Of a DNA stretch of 64,000 nucleotides, positions 11,641 through 22,584 are shown in pieces. How positions within the stretch are numbered: position 1 is the stretch's first letter; the number at the start of each line of letters is the position of its first letter. The notes under the pieces were generated by a model, which was given only the letters and a program-made list of their open reading frames with translations, did no database searches and was not told where the DNA came from. Location of the stretch: positions 19,034,001-19,098,000 of the forward strand of contig NC_079876.1 of NCBI RefSeq assembly GCF_029227915.1, written 5' to 3'. The translations under genes and the position numbers were made by a program. The stretch comes from Hydractinia symbiolongicarpus. Its lineage: Eukaryota; Cnidaria; Hydrozoa; Anthoathecata; Hydractiniidae.

Positions 11641-14600
11641 ATGGCATCAAAAATGGCGCTCTTATTTTTAACACTGTTAATATGTATCGTATGTATTAGC
11701 AAAGGAGATATATTACGATTGTCTGAATGCAACAAGTTTTATGCTGTCTTCGATGTTGTGTTTAACAAGTTTCTTTTGATAAATACGACATATTCTTTGG
11801 TTAGAAACGTCGAGCTGAATATATGTTTGATTATATGCATGCAATATCCAAAGTGCAAATCATTCAGCTACATGTTTCATCACTCACAATGCCGAATACA
11901 CCATTCCACTAGAACTGACACAGGAAGTGAGTTACAAAAGGAAAATGGATGGACACACTATGAAACCAATGAGAATGCAACGAACGTGAGTAGTTTAGAC
12001 TGCTTTTTAAGGCTACATTCTTTCATGTGGAAAAAAAAATGTGTTTGGTAACAAAATATGAGCACTATAGAGTTCTGTAAAGAATTGTTTCAATTTTAAA
12101 TATACCTGATAGACAAACTGGTTTACGAAATTTTAATATCCATATTTGAATCTTATTTAAACAGAACATGCTGCAACAATACAACCTCGTTAACAGGGTC
12201 TGCTGTTTCTTATTTTCTGAATGACGAGACGGACATTTTCGTCTCGTTGACCAGACATAAATAAGAAACAACAGGCCCTGGTAACGAGAAACAATATTTC
12301 CCAATCAGTGTGCTATAAGAGACGAAGATTTTCGGATATTTATTTGTTCCTTTTTGAAGCAGGAATGAATTATAAAACTTCTAGTATTTGTCGGTCTATC
12401 TGAAATCTAGGTTTATACGCGTTTAAAAAATGCAACATCTGTAAAAAAATTTCAATCTCTTTTTTGACCACTGATGAGTCGCTTTGGCAACATGTGTGAT
12501 GACATAACAAAGATTTTTACCGACCCTAAAAGTAAGCAGATCAATTCTGTATAAACACTTACGAGAATTTTTTACGTCAGTCAATTTAAAACTGATTGAT
12601 TAAACTTTAATGATAATAAGAACAGAGAACACGTAACTATTCACTTGTTAAAGTTTTATACCTGTTAGCAGTTCAACTGAATTTTTAGTGCGTAGACTTC
12701 CAACTTCAAAAACAAACCTCGTTCCCAGAGCATTTTTCTTCTACAGTGAGTTAATAGCAGCGAAAAGGTCTTGGCACACGTTGGTCTTGTGACTGCTTAT
12801 AGTTTATAAATATTACGCTCTACAAGATAATTTATGCACGTTAATTGCCTTGCAAAGTAATTACACCTGTCATGCACGGGAATTTTTTTGTAAACAACAA
12901 AAACAAAATGGTGGATGAATTATAGTAATAATTAGGCCAGCTAAGATTTTGCATCAGCGTTGGGACACCTTTTTCGAAAAATTTTTAGTTTTACATGGTA
13001 TAAGCAAGACCTACATGTTATTAAGTAGACCAGCAAGAAAATGATCACATGCGAAACCAAACAAAATATTCTAACAAATGTGTGAAAATGCATAATTTGT
13101 AACCTTCTAAACTCGCTTAGTTTAAGTGTATCTAATTAGTAACTAGTTAATGTAAAAAAATGTCTGGGGTATGCCATTTTTTTTTATTTAGGTTGGCCCT
13201 GTTTGTGAAGAAAGAAAACCATGCAAATGTGGAAAATGTGTGGATACATGTGATGATGCAGGCTTCAAATGTGAACCTGCCTTTTTGGGTAAGAACTAGG
13301 AAAAAACTATTAGGGTTAAAGTATACTCTCCGTTGATTAAGTCAAGTGCCCTTGTAACGAAAATTAAATTTTTTTGACAATTAAATGCCTTATGGTCAAT
13401 GTGCTTCTCCCTCATCGGTTTTTTAACGCTGTCGCTTACCTGATTAACTTTCAAAGATGTTTTTGGCTTGTCCTCAATCTCTAACTCTACTCTTTTACAG
13501 GACAATTAAAAATCATGCCTCCAAATAATAAACGACCGCAATAATATTTGCTGAAGCCCATCGTTTAGCATGTATTTTTGTCGATATTTGCTGCTTAAAA
13601 ATATTTAAAATAAAGATACTCGAAACGCCTATTATCCCAGCTGAGAATACTGTCTATATTTTCTAAAAGGTTATAAAAGTAAATATTTTCTGAAAGTTGG
13701 ATAAAACTTCTATAGCATAGTGTTGTTTTTACATCCAATTGATTATCGTGGACGTAAAAAAATACCCTTTTCGAGTTGCCGTTTGAAAGTTCGCGAAATT
13801 TTTGCAAGAACTTTTGTTTTAACCTTTTTTGCCTTAATTTAATTTGTGAGTGAGATGTGAAAATTCTGCTCAAAACAATATCTGACATAAACATTATTCC
13901 TAGTAAAGAGAAAAATTTATCTACCAATTATGTTTCGAAAATTTTATTCAGTCCATACTGATAACTATCACCTCGATGCTTCAGACCTTGCATACTGGAT
14001 TTATGCTTTATTCTTTATATTTTTGTTACAGTCTTAAGTATTAGGGGCTGTTCATGTTAGGCGAGCTGATATTTTATTTACGTTTATATGAGGCCAGCTG
14101 GCCCAATTTGGCAGGCTGAAAGGAGTCACGAAAGTTTGTTTATAAATCGCATTCTAAAGTTAATTTAAATTGCAGGGATTCTTGTAATCCATTATGCTAA
14201 CAAATAATGCTTATTTTGTCAAAACAACGATCAATACAAACAATAAAATTTGATAATAATGTTAACCTAAGCCGTCACAAGAAATGTTGCATAGCGCGCA
14301 TGAAAATGTCCCTCGGGTCCCCTTACTTTCATTCATTTGGAGCCTTCTTATATATTTATTGTTCTCCGTGCACGCAATGTAATATTATTTTCACCATGTT
14401 TATATTTTTCGGCATTTCCGTACAGAAAAAATATCTGCAAATAAAATAATTTTATCATGCCAAAAATAAGAGTCAGTTCAGTTATCCCGGCTGGTGTGTT
14501 CGTATGGAAAATTCTATCCCGCCTTGACCAGATCTCGGCAAGCCGGGCTGGCTCGCTTCTCTAAGAAACACGGCGAATTCCCGCCTAAGTAAGGCAGTTC

Positions 14601-15535
14601 GTCTCCATATGAACAGCCCTTTAAAGTTTTACATTATTCAAATTCTGAAACATTTTATAGAATGAATTTCAACTATTTATTCGGACTGTTTATACGTACT
14701 AGAGTTGCAAGTTGGACGAAATGCAACCAATTTTTGTTCCTCTCTCTTCTTCAACTGATGATAGCCTTAGTCTGCTTATTTGCAACTTTAATGGCCCCTG
14801 CGCGTAAAATATATAGAAATACATAATGGTATTATGTTACTGCAGCATTTTTTTGCATCATTGGCGAATTAAGTGTATAGCTTCAAGATTATTTTTTTCA
14901 ATTCTCTAAGCATTCTCTTTTTCTCTTAAGCATGGAGTAAGTTAAAATATATTTATAGAAAAAAAACACAAACACAAATTCAATGGAGTAAATTAAAATG
15001 ACAGTTCAGGATCAACATGTTATAGTCATTTATAAAAATAAAAATAAAGGATGAATCATTATTAGTATAAAAATATTTCTCAGGTGAATGGATTTTATTG
15101 AAGCGCAATGTCTGCTTTGGAGCACGTGAAAATGAGTTTGGAACATTTGAAATACAACATGATGCAGTAATGACTGACATAAAATTAGTACATATTGGTG
15201 GACCTGGTCTAAAGTGCATAGAAAACACAATACCAACAAAGTGGGGATGTAGTTACGATAAGGCCCTTTTTACTGTGAAATATGTTGCGGCTGTCATTAC
15301 AGATGATCAAAACAAGCAACTTTACCCATCTATGCAACCTGATAAAGGATTCTTTACTGTACCAGGATACAACGCCAACTCTCCCTACCTCATCTTCAAT
15401 GCAACAAGTCACACTGTTTACAAAGGACAGGAGCTGAGATTGCATTATGGTGAAGCTTGGGTGTCTAATGGATACCTTTCTAATAACAGTGGTGAATCAT
15501 GTGCAGATATATATGTGAAATTGTGTGACGAATAA
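11641..15535 (+). CDS. Secreted PAN/apple plus EGF-like protein
   Basis: Three exons join in phase: 11641-11985 (phase 0, GTGAGT), 13192-13288 (phase 1, GTAAGA) and 15084-15535 (TAA), encoding about 297 residues. The start MASKMALLFLTLLICIVCIS is a clear signal peptide. Exon 1 encodes a PAN/apple-like domain with cysteines at LSECNKF, NICLIICMQ, PKCKSFSY and SQCRIH. Exon 2 encodes a cysteine-rich EGF-like module (CEERKPCKCGKCVDTC...CEP). Exon 3 encodes a C-terminal domain of about 150 residues that I do not recognise by name. It has YNANSPYLIFNATSHTVYKG and an acidic, Tyr/Trp-rich end, and a hydrophobic-alternating pattern suggesting a beta-sandwich. No membrane anchor is visible, so it is probably an extracellular adhesion or matrix protein, a type abundant in cnidarians. 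An in-frame TTG lies upstream, but ATG at 11641 is the better start. Its two introns carry MITEs. Confidence 0.75.
12182..12288. mobile_element. Short palindromic MITE in PAN gene intron 1
   Basis: The left end CTCGTTAACAGGGTCTG and the reverse complement of the right end CTCGTTACCAGGGCCTG match for about 30 bases (both continue into TGTTTCTTATTT). A central GACGAGAC...GTCTCG hairpin is also present. The CTCGTnnCCAGG core resembles the ends of the helicase transposon, so this may be a non-autonomous relative. Confidence 0.55.
12714..12800 (+). repeat. Solo Academ-type terminal segment
   Basis: The sequence contains CAAACCTCGTTCCCAGAGCA, and about 40 bases on GCGAAAAGGTCTTGGCACAC followed by GTTGGTC. 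The same two blocks occur in the same order at the ends of the transposon at 5060-8070. No partner end was seen nearby. Confidence 0.4.
14044..14620. mobile_element. Harbinger-like MITE in PAN gene intron 2
   Basis: The ends are inverted: the left reads GGGGCTGTTCATGTTAGGCG and the reverse complement of the right reads AGGGCTGTTCATATGGAGAC. TTA lies on both sides (14041-14043 and 14621-14623), consistent with the TTA/TWA target preference of PIF/Harbinger elements. There is no coding capacity. The superfamily assignment rests only on the target duplication. Confidence 0.5.
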
Positions 15536-15728
15536 TGTTTTTCTGAATGATGCAATTCTCTTCAGTCTGAACTAAATGGAGAATTAACGTTCTTGTTTGT
15601 TGGAATATCGGTTAAATGCGATGAATTTTCTTCTTAAACTTTAAAAAAAAAAATTGATTTTAAAGACTTTTCACGGTAAACATTTTGTATTAAATTTCTA
15701 TGTAGATACACACAAAATTGAAAGAACT
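15536..15728 (+). other. 3' flank of the PAN/EGF gene
   Basis: AT-rich sequence after the stop codon, presumably 3' UTR. I do not see a strong AATAAA signal. Confidence 0.3.
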
Positions 15729-16093
15729 TACCGTAATGCTTCGAATAAACGCCCCCTTCTATTAAACGCTCCCTCGAATAGACGCCCCTCCTTTTCAGTC
15801 ATTTTTCAAATAAACGGTCCCCCTCGAATAGACGCCCTTCCCTCATAAGGGGAGTTTATGCGAGGCGATAGTAAAAGTATACTTACTTACTTTTTTCTTA
15901 AAGCTTTTCGCTTTTGAAGTTCATTCTCTAAGCATGTGAATATCTTTTATTTTCTGTTGTGAAGATATATATTATAGGTTACCTTAAAAACTGCAAAAAA
16001 GACAAAGTGTAAAAAATTTAATAAACGCCCCCCTCGAATATAAGCCCCCCTCCAACATGTCAAAAAATTTAATAAACGCGAAGCATTACGGTA
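15729..16093. mobile_element. MITE with TACCGTAATGCTTCG termini
   Basis: The left end TACCGTAATGCTTCG is exactly inverted at the right end (CGAAGCATTACGGTA, 16079-16093). The interior holds repeated blocks of the type AATAAACGCCCCC / CGAATAGACGCCC, C-rich on this strand in contrast to the AT-rich surroundings. There is no ORF. It is a non-autonomous TIR element of undetermined superfamily. Confidence 0.65.
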
Positions 16094-18514
16094 GTTGGAA
16101 GAAAAAATCACTTTTAAATCAATGTATTTTATTCACGATCTTATTATTATAGAAATATTACCAATAAAATTAGTAACAACAGCTGCAATTGGTTAATAAG
16201 ACATTCGAAATTATCCAGCTGAACTTTAACGACGCTCAGCGAAGTCTCGTTATCTTATGTTAATTTCGAATGCCATTTTCCCGCGCGGTAAAAGAAGCGG
16301 GAAAGTTTCTTTGGTTAGCAGCAGTAGTTATTTTATTTTTTTATCTCTGTGTATTTTTTTATTTATTTATTTGGTAGTACATATTTCTACTAGATATAAA
16401 ATGTATAATAGTTGCACGAGGTTAAAAAATATATTCCTAAGAGTTCAGTAATTTCTTTTTTATGTAATGTTAGAAATACTTCATTTAACTTTTAAATCCA
16501 CTTGTGGCGTATTGACTACAAAGGCTCTATTAACTGTTCTCTTTCTACTTAACACTGTAAAAATTATAAACAGTGTTAAAATTTAGAAAACAGTAAAACT
16601 TTAGGAGTCGTTGCACTTTGTTCTTATCGCATCGTATAGCCATTTCCTGCAGTATTGTTCTTATAGAATTGTTCCTCTGGCCAGAGACTCCTGTTTTTAG
16701 AACCTTTTACAACCTGATAACTTCTTATCACAGTTTTATTGCTATAAAAGCAACTTCAGAAGCGTATCTAAGTAACACGCACTTTTAATTTATCATCATT
16801 CACTGTTCAATGCGAACATTATATAAAGTACCGTCAGTACACTCTCGACACTTCTGCTAAATTAAACTATTGTAGCCGACTCACTGCCTGCAGAGAACTG
16901 ACCAGCTGCTATTTATATTGTATAAATTGTAAAATAGTAAAAAAAAAGGTCATTTAAACAAATGTTATGTCCAAAGTTGTAGCTTCAAAGTGGAGGATTC
17001 ACAACCAGATTGTTATTTTATGAGAAATTGCAGTCTCGGTTGCTCATAGGTTGGTAAAACCTGCGTGTCGTGTCGTGTTTTTTTTGAAACTAGCGTGCGT
17101 ATGTGGTAAAAAGTCTGATAACATTTTAGGGCAGAGATTATTATCATTAACCAGATATATTTGCAGGTTACTTAGGCCACACATTTTCGCAGGCAGAAAG
17201 CTTCGCGATGTTAAAAAAATCGTGAAATTTTGCCATAAATAATACATTTCGGACGCATTTCGATTTTCGGATTGCGCAAAAATCAGCAACCACTTTATTT
17301 GCAAAAAAAATTTTCCGAATGGCAACAATTCTCTTTTTTTCTTTTATTATTAGTTATCAACAATCTGCATCATTACTGTTCTTGTTTGTCATCTTAATTA
17401 GCATAGAGTTATCAATAAAGCCGCATTCGCACGTACGTAAATTGTTACATAAGGTCGTACGGAGTTGGATGGCGGTATTTCATTCTCTTTTCATACATGT
17501 TACATACTTAACGGAAAGTGCGTAGATTTTTTTACTAACAGAAATTTATGTTCTTAAATTATACGTAAAAGCTGATCTCCATTTATTGAAACAGTTTCCG
17601 GACAGGAAAATTTTTTAACATGCCTAAAGAAAGTTTACAGGATTACCCGGAAATTCTTCATGGATTGGACGGAATTCTGAAAGTTAAAAACTTTGGAATG
17701 GTTGCGTAATGTAAACCAGATCTTGACTCTTTAGATCCGTTCTATTTATCAGTTGTGAATTTAGCACACCATATTGCTGTTTAAACACAGTATATGCTGT
17801 TTCTGGGAAGACTTTTGCCATAGGATAACTGGGAAGATTGTAGAGATCATAGCATAGATGTAAATACTAAAGGTTGCTAAGCTAGTTGCTTAACTTTTAG
17901 CTCAACTTTAAACCCAGTCTTAAAAACTGGGTTGCTTATAGAAAGAGGAACTTGACTTGAAATATAAAAGCTAAGCAGCTAATAAACGCTAGTGCGCTAG
18001 CTAGTATCAGTATATCCCAACAAAACTAACTTTATCAAATTACACGTTAATCCATTCTTTTGATAAATAATACTTTAAACAATTCACTCACTATGAAATA
18101 TAATTCTAGAGTAAGCAAATAATAACTTGATTTGAAATAAAACGTTCTAAACTCAAGCGTTGGAAAACATAAACAACTAATATCCATCGTTCTCATCATG
18201 TGCCAGTGAAGAATGAGAACTTGATCAAGTTGCTTTTACTAGCCACAAAAATGTTAACAGCCAGATAATTATCCATAGTAACCCATATACTGGTTATGAA
18301 AAGCAGCCTGTACCTGGGTCCTGTTAGCCGTCAAGTAAGTGCTAGCGGCTTTGACATCAGGTAACAAACTCTGGGGACGATAATGGGCTGAATCGGTTAA
18401 GCAAGTAGTTTAAACTCTTTCGCTACATTATGTCAATTTTAAAGATAATATTCCATCATATATTGCGATGATGGTCTCAGCATACGAATGTCAGCAGCAT
18501 GGATCAGCCTCGAT
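16094..18514. other. Intergenic AT-rich stretch, no gene seen
   Basis: Short open frames on both strands overlap each other and show no domain or codon bias. At about 18301-18380 there is a less AT-rich patch with CCTGGGTCC and CTGGGGACGA that may be a decayed transposon end. Confidence 0.35.
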
Positions 18515-19485
18515 CAACCTTGTCCCCAGGACTATTTGTTTCTCATTGATAATTCTAGCGAAATAGCCTTGGAACAGGCTGGTCACCGTATCGCATCTGA
18601 TTGGCCCACGGCATAACTCTAATTATTCAACCACTTTAGCTGGCGTCAGCAAAAATCCCAAAAGTGAGACGTAAACAAATACGGGATCGAAGTTGTGTTG
18701 TTCGTTGTTGGTGGTGGTTTTTAATCCTTAAAAAGCATTATTCTTTCCTTTTCAATTTAAGATACCTAAGTTCAAGTAAGAATGTTTTTAAATATTATTT
18801 TTTTAAAAAAACATTCAGACATATATTTTGAAATACAAAGAGAATAGTTTTTCACATAATCCTCATCCTCATCATCATATTTTGATGTTTCTGTAATATG
18901 TATTCCTGAATAAAATGTTGAGTAACGTGAAATACTCTTGTATTTCAACATTTTTTTCATTTGTTGAAATGTATGAATTATTGTGATACAATGTTGCTTC
19001 TGATGGTTGACCACGTCGGTCTGCCCGTCCAATTTCTAGGACAGGCAACCTGGACGGGGGGAAATATGTACAATCTTCTTGACAAATGGTGTGGTGACAA
19101 CCATACCAAGTGCTGTAATGGCAAAAATTATTCTTATTCGAGAGTTTTTACGTTTTATTTCTTCTAAAATAATGGTTTTTATCAATTTTGTTTGTGTTGA
19201 ATGATACTGATTGAAAAGTCGAGAAGATAGATGATTTTGATAATCAACATATTGGTCCTCACCTAAAATTCTTTCAAACAACCTGTATGCATAGGCACAA
19301 TATTTTAACTAAATAATTGTCAAAGGGTAGTTTTGTTTTTTGTACTTGACTCTGTTGCGATAGGTAGTGGTATCTCTTTATATCTTGCTAAACCTTTGCA
19401 ATAACTCAGTCATATTTCTGTTTTTAAAAAAATGCTTTACCATTTGGATTTGCAGTAACCGCTTTGCAATTTGTTAATGTTCTTT
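18515..19485 (-). mobile_element. Second, truncated copy of the helicase transposon (inverted)
   Basis: The segment 18515-18765 is the reverse-complement counterpart of 7810-8070. It begins CAACCTTGTCCCCAGGACT and includes GGCTGGTCACCGTATCGC and GGTTTTTAATCCTTAAAAAG. It then jumps directly to the C-terminal half of the helicase gene, read on the minus strand. At about 19485 similarity to the first copy stops, so the other terminus and the first helicase exon are absent. No second terminus or target duplication can be identified. Confidence 0.65.
18772..19480 (-). pseudogene. RecQ-like helicase fragment with motifs V and VI
   Basis: Reading from 19480 downward, the sequence matches the second exon of the copy at 5193-6370 (TGCAAATCCAAATGG and GCCTATGCATACAGG). 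It then continues where that copy stops: LFERILGEDQYVDYQNH, RIRIIFAITALGMVVTTPFV (motif V, normally GMGV) and HISP. One frame over it reads EIGRADRRGQPSEATLYHN (motif VI, normally EIGRAGRDG). At least two frameshifts and the lost Gly/Asp residues mark it as dead. It is useful because it shows what the first copy has lost. Confidence 0.65.
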
Positions 19486-19648
19486 GTGACTTCTTTATAT
19501 TATTTTTATCTGATTTATACAAATGTGTAAATAACATAAGTAAGTAAATACATACAAATCTTTTCTTTTTGCCGCTTTAGCGTTTCATATTTGCACTAAA
19601 CAAAGGGCGCCATATGCGAAATTAACTCTTTATCATTCTATTTTATAA
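19486..19648. other. Short spacer between transposon fragment and Helitron repeat
   Basis: AT-rich, with no feature recognised. Confidence 0.3.
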
Positions 19649-20815
19649 TAGCCGGGTCAAGTAACAACTAACTGTGTGATCCGGCATTAAACACTCGGTG
19701 AAGAGTTTAACAAGAGCTTAGTAAGAGCCGTAAATTGTGATAAACATCAAGTGGAGCGTTTTAGAACAGGTATGCAGGATGTCTTAAATCGTACGCTTTA
19801 CCACTTGATTTACGACATCCTGTGCGTAGTGTATAGCGTTTCGGGTGTGAAAACTTTTTTCAACAAATTTCTTGCAACTTTAACTGAAAAAAAAACACAT
19901 TACCAGCTGTTGGTACCCTGTCATACCAAAAACAAGCGGTCAATATTTTTTATTTTGCAGAATAAGTTTCCTTAAAAGTTCAAAAACTAACCGGGCCAAG
20001 CGCTTAGTACAGGTAAACGGTGTTGCACATCCGTATAGGCGTAATACACTTAATAAAATCTTTATCGCAGCTTGAGTTTAAACAAAAACACAGAAAACAG
20101 TCCGTTGTTAACACCGGGCTGGGCGCTTAGTACAGGTTAACTGTGTCGTATAGACGTAATACCTTTATCTAAAACACTTCATAGCAACTTTGAGTTATAT
20201 AATAGCACGAAAGTAATAAAAGGTGTAGCTGCCTAACTGCATTCAGCATAAGAATTATTAATTAAGAATTTTGTTGTAACCAAACTGCATTTGACATTTT
20301 TTTTCTTTTTAGTCAGAGGTAGCTAAAAAAGCTAACTAGATAGTCACAATCGCAACATAGAAACAAATATGTTGGCTAGGATAAAATGCTCTTATACTAA
20401 ACTGAATAAAAACTTTAAAATACTAGTAATAAATAAGGCTAGCTAGCTTTAGTATGCTTCCTCAAAATCTTCGTTAGCAGCCTAAAACCCATGGTGCGTT
20501 TAAGATTTGTACATGGCTAAAAAACGTGACAATATATTTATCTTAACATGTGAAAACATACGAAAAACAAGTTATACAAAAATAGCAATAAAAAAGGTCA
20601 AACAAACCTACATAGCTAACACTGACCACTACTACTTTCAAAATCAAAATGGCCGACGTTTATTATGTTCCTTCGTCGAAAAAAAATGTGTCGTGATTGC
20701 TATATCACGCGCGAGCGGTCAAAATAAAGCCGGTAAAACTATGTTGCATTTGTTTTTTGTGGTTTGTGAGCGAAATCGGCGATTGAGGTCACAGGGGATC
20801 ATATTCAAAATGGCG
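19649..20815 (-). mobile_element. Helitron-type repeat of the H3 family, inverted copy
   Basis: Read on the minus strand, blocks match the element at 31805-33506 in the same order: CACATGTTAAG, TTTTAAAGTTTTTATTCAGT, GCAGTTA...GGCAGCTAC, TGTACTAAGCGC, CGCTCCAC and ACGGCTCTTA. It ends with CCCGGCTAT where the other copy has CCCGGCTAG. The motif CTGTACTAAGCGC plus a variant recurs inside, so the family has internal subrepeats. The 5' part (20570-20815) is only faintly similar. A 104-codon plus-strand frame here (20507-20821) is antisense to the element and not a gene. Confidence 0.5.
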
Positions 20816-21439
20816 TATTAAAATAATAATGCACATATTTTTACTACTTAATTTATTTATTTTTTTTACGTTAATAAAATGAAGCAAATAAATTAATTAA
20901 AGAAATAAATTTAAATTTAAATTAAAAAATTTTTGACTAAAAAAGACTAACTGCTTTATTTACCGCTTACCCTAAATTGTCAAATTTTACTTGAGGTAAG
21001 CTACTTCCCCGAAAAAACAAATTGAACTCTTGTGAAAGGTATTTAAAAATTGTTAAATAAATCTTTTTATTTTTAAAAAACTCTTTATTAGTTCTTAAGT
21101 TCTCAAAAGGTCTTAAATCATCAATTAAGTCTAAAACATGTAATTAGTGTTGTTGAGCATAATCATTTGCAACTAAATATTACGATTTATGTAAAATGTT
21201 CAAAAAGGCAAAACTGAATGACCAAAAATATTTCTAGCCCTGTATTCTTTGATAAAACCGTTAAATACAACACCTTACTCAGAGCTAGTTTATGGTGCTA
21301 TGTATAATTAGTAGAATTTCTAAAATCTTTAGGACCAATACTTTTTAAAAATATATAATATACAACCTCTCAAACAACTTACTAAGCATTTTAACGTTTA
21401 AAGCATCTACGGTGTATAATTTCATTTTTACTTGTTTTT
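20816..21439. other. AT-rich 3' flank of the glycosyltransferase-like gene
   Basis: No gene or repeat was recognised. Presumably it includes the 3' UTR of the minus-strand gene ending at 21440. Confidence 0.35.
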
Positions 21440-22519
21440 CTAAAGTTTGGCAGGAAACTCAGCCATGCCAGTCGTTGTTGCGTTGTTAACACGTTCCCGA
21501 GTGGTCTCCTTTGCTCTTAGTGGTACACAATGTTGATGGTGAATGTTTAACACCAAACATGGGTTGGTAACTTCATATTGCAACTTATCTCGAAATAACC
21601 AGATTATGAAATTTTCTATTCCGTACTTATTTTGTTCAAAATCAAGCGTTTTTAAAATAGCAGGCGTGAATATACCTTTAACGTGATACACAAACACATC
21701 ATGACTGCCGAGATATCTAGTCGTTTTACAGTTAGGTGTGGAAACCCATGTGTTGTAACAATTCGAATTGTAAGCTGGTTGTCTTGTTAACGCATACATT
21801 ATTCGCTTTTCCGACATTACTTTGTAATTCACTAAGTCCCAACCTTTACCAAACAATATATCCTGCTGCCCAAATATAACAATTTCATCCATAAAACATT
21901 TCTCTGCATACTCAAAGAGGGATTTTATAGTGTGTTGTTTACTTAAATGGTGAATTACTAAATTCTTACTTTTCATTAGATTCAGACTGTTTAGGTACTC
22001 CACAGCTTGGTTGGAATCAACAAACACAAAAACAGATTTGATGTTTTCATGGTTTAAATTTCCTTGTAAAGTTTCCACCAGTTCGTACAACCTGGCATCG
22101 ATTTCTTCATCTGTTGGTGGTCTCTTCTTTGATATTACACTCTTGTCTCGATGAAACTTCTCGAAATAAGGAATAAAGTCAGTCATTAAAATCATCTGAT
22201 TATTGTTTTTGTGGACTTTCATACCCTCAAAGCTAACACATTCTCCATATGCTATACGTGCCATGTTTCGTTTATCTTTTCTCAAGTTCGGCAAATAATG
22301 GAAATATTCAACTTTATTGTTAGGCAACTCAATAGTTATAGTATGGATCCTCCAGTCAACATTCGTTTCTGATGTGTTGCACTTCAACGTTTCATAATCT
22401 CTTTTCTCAAGAGCCATTGGTTTGAATAGTTGAATATGTTTATTTCGAACTTCCAAAAACAAATATGTCGTTGCCACAACCAAAACAACAAGAAACAGAG
22501 AAGCAGCCTTCGCATTCAT
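21440..22519 (-). CDS. Type II membrane glycosyltransferase-like protein, intronless
   Basis: A single open frame of 359 codons starts at ATG 22519. A short basic N-terminus and one membrane segment (SLFLVVLVVATTYLFLEV, about residues 7-24) predict a Golgi-type signal anchor with a lumenal C-terminal domain. The catalytic-like region has FGQQDILFGKGWDLV, then RIMYALTRQP, a cysteine pair region SNCYNTWVSTPNC, then GSHDVFVYHVKG, YGIENFIIWLF and a closing VLNIHHQHC. The order (nucleotide-site-like DI-F, ALTR, GS-DVF, G-N-I, I-H-H) is shared by an uncharacterised glycosyltransferase family known from other organisms, as I recall it. The donor and acceptor sugars cannot be told. Possible N-glycosylation sites are present (NTS, NAT). 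It has no introns, unlike the other genes here, which may mean an old retrocopy or a naturally single-exon gene. Confidence 0.65.
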   Translation of the reverse strand: MNAKAASLFLVVLVVATTYLFLEVRNKHIQLFKPMALEKRDYETLKCNTSETNVDWRIHTITIELPNNKVEYFHYLPNLRKDKRNMARIAYGECVSFEGMKVHKNNNQMILMTDFIPYFEKFHRDKSVISKKRPPTDEEIDARLYELVETLQGNLNHENIKSVFVFVDSNQAVEYLNSLNLMKSKNLVIHHLSKQHTIKSLFEYAEKCFMDEIVIFGQQDILFGKGWDLVNYKVMSEKRIMYALTRQPAYNSNCYNTWVSTPNCKTTRYLGSHDVFVYHVKGIFTPAILKTLDFEQNKYGIENFIIWLFRDKLQYEVTNPCLVLNIHHQHCVPLRAKETTRERVNNATTTGMAEFPAKL

Positions 22520-22573
22520 CTTTGTAAGCTTGTTTAATGTTATCAGAACGTTGTTACTTTCTCTTCATTACTA

Positions 22574-22584
22574 AGAAGTTTATA
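22574..22584 (-). promoter_or_regulatory. TATA-like element upstream of the glycosyltransferase-like gene
   Basis: On the minus strand TTATATAAAC lies about 55-65 bases before the start codon at 22519, a suitable spacing for a core promoter with a short 5' UTR. Position and motif only. Confidence 0.3.

Noticed and set aside
20507-20821. 104-codon plus-strand ORF as a gene
   Set aside because: It lies antisense within an H3-family Helitron repeat and has no domain; Lys/Arg richness reflects AT-rich composition.
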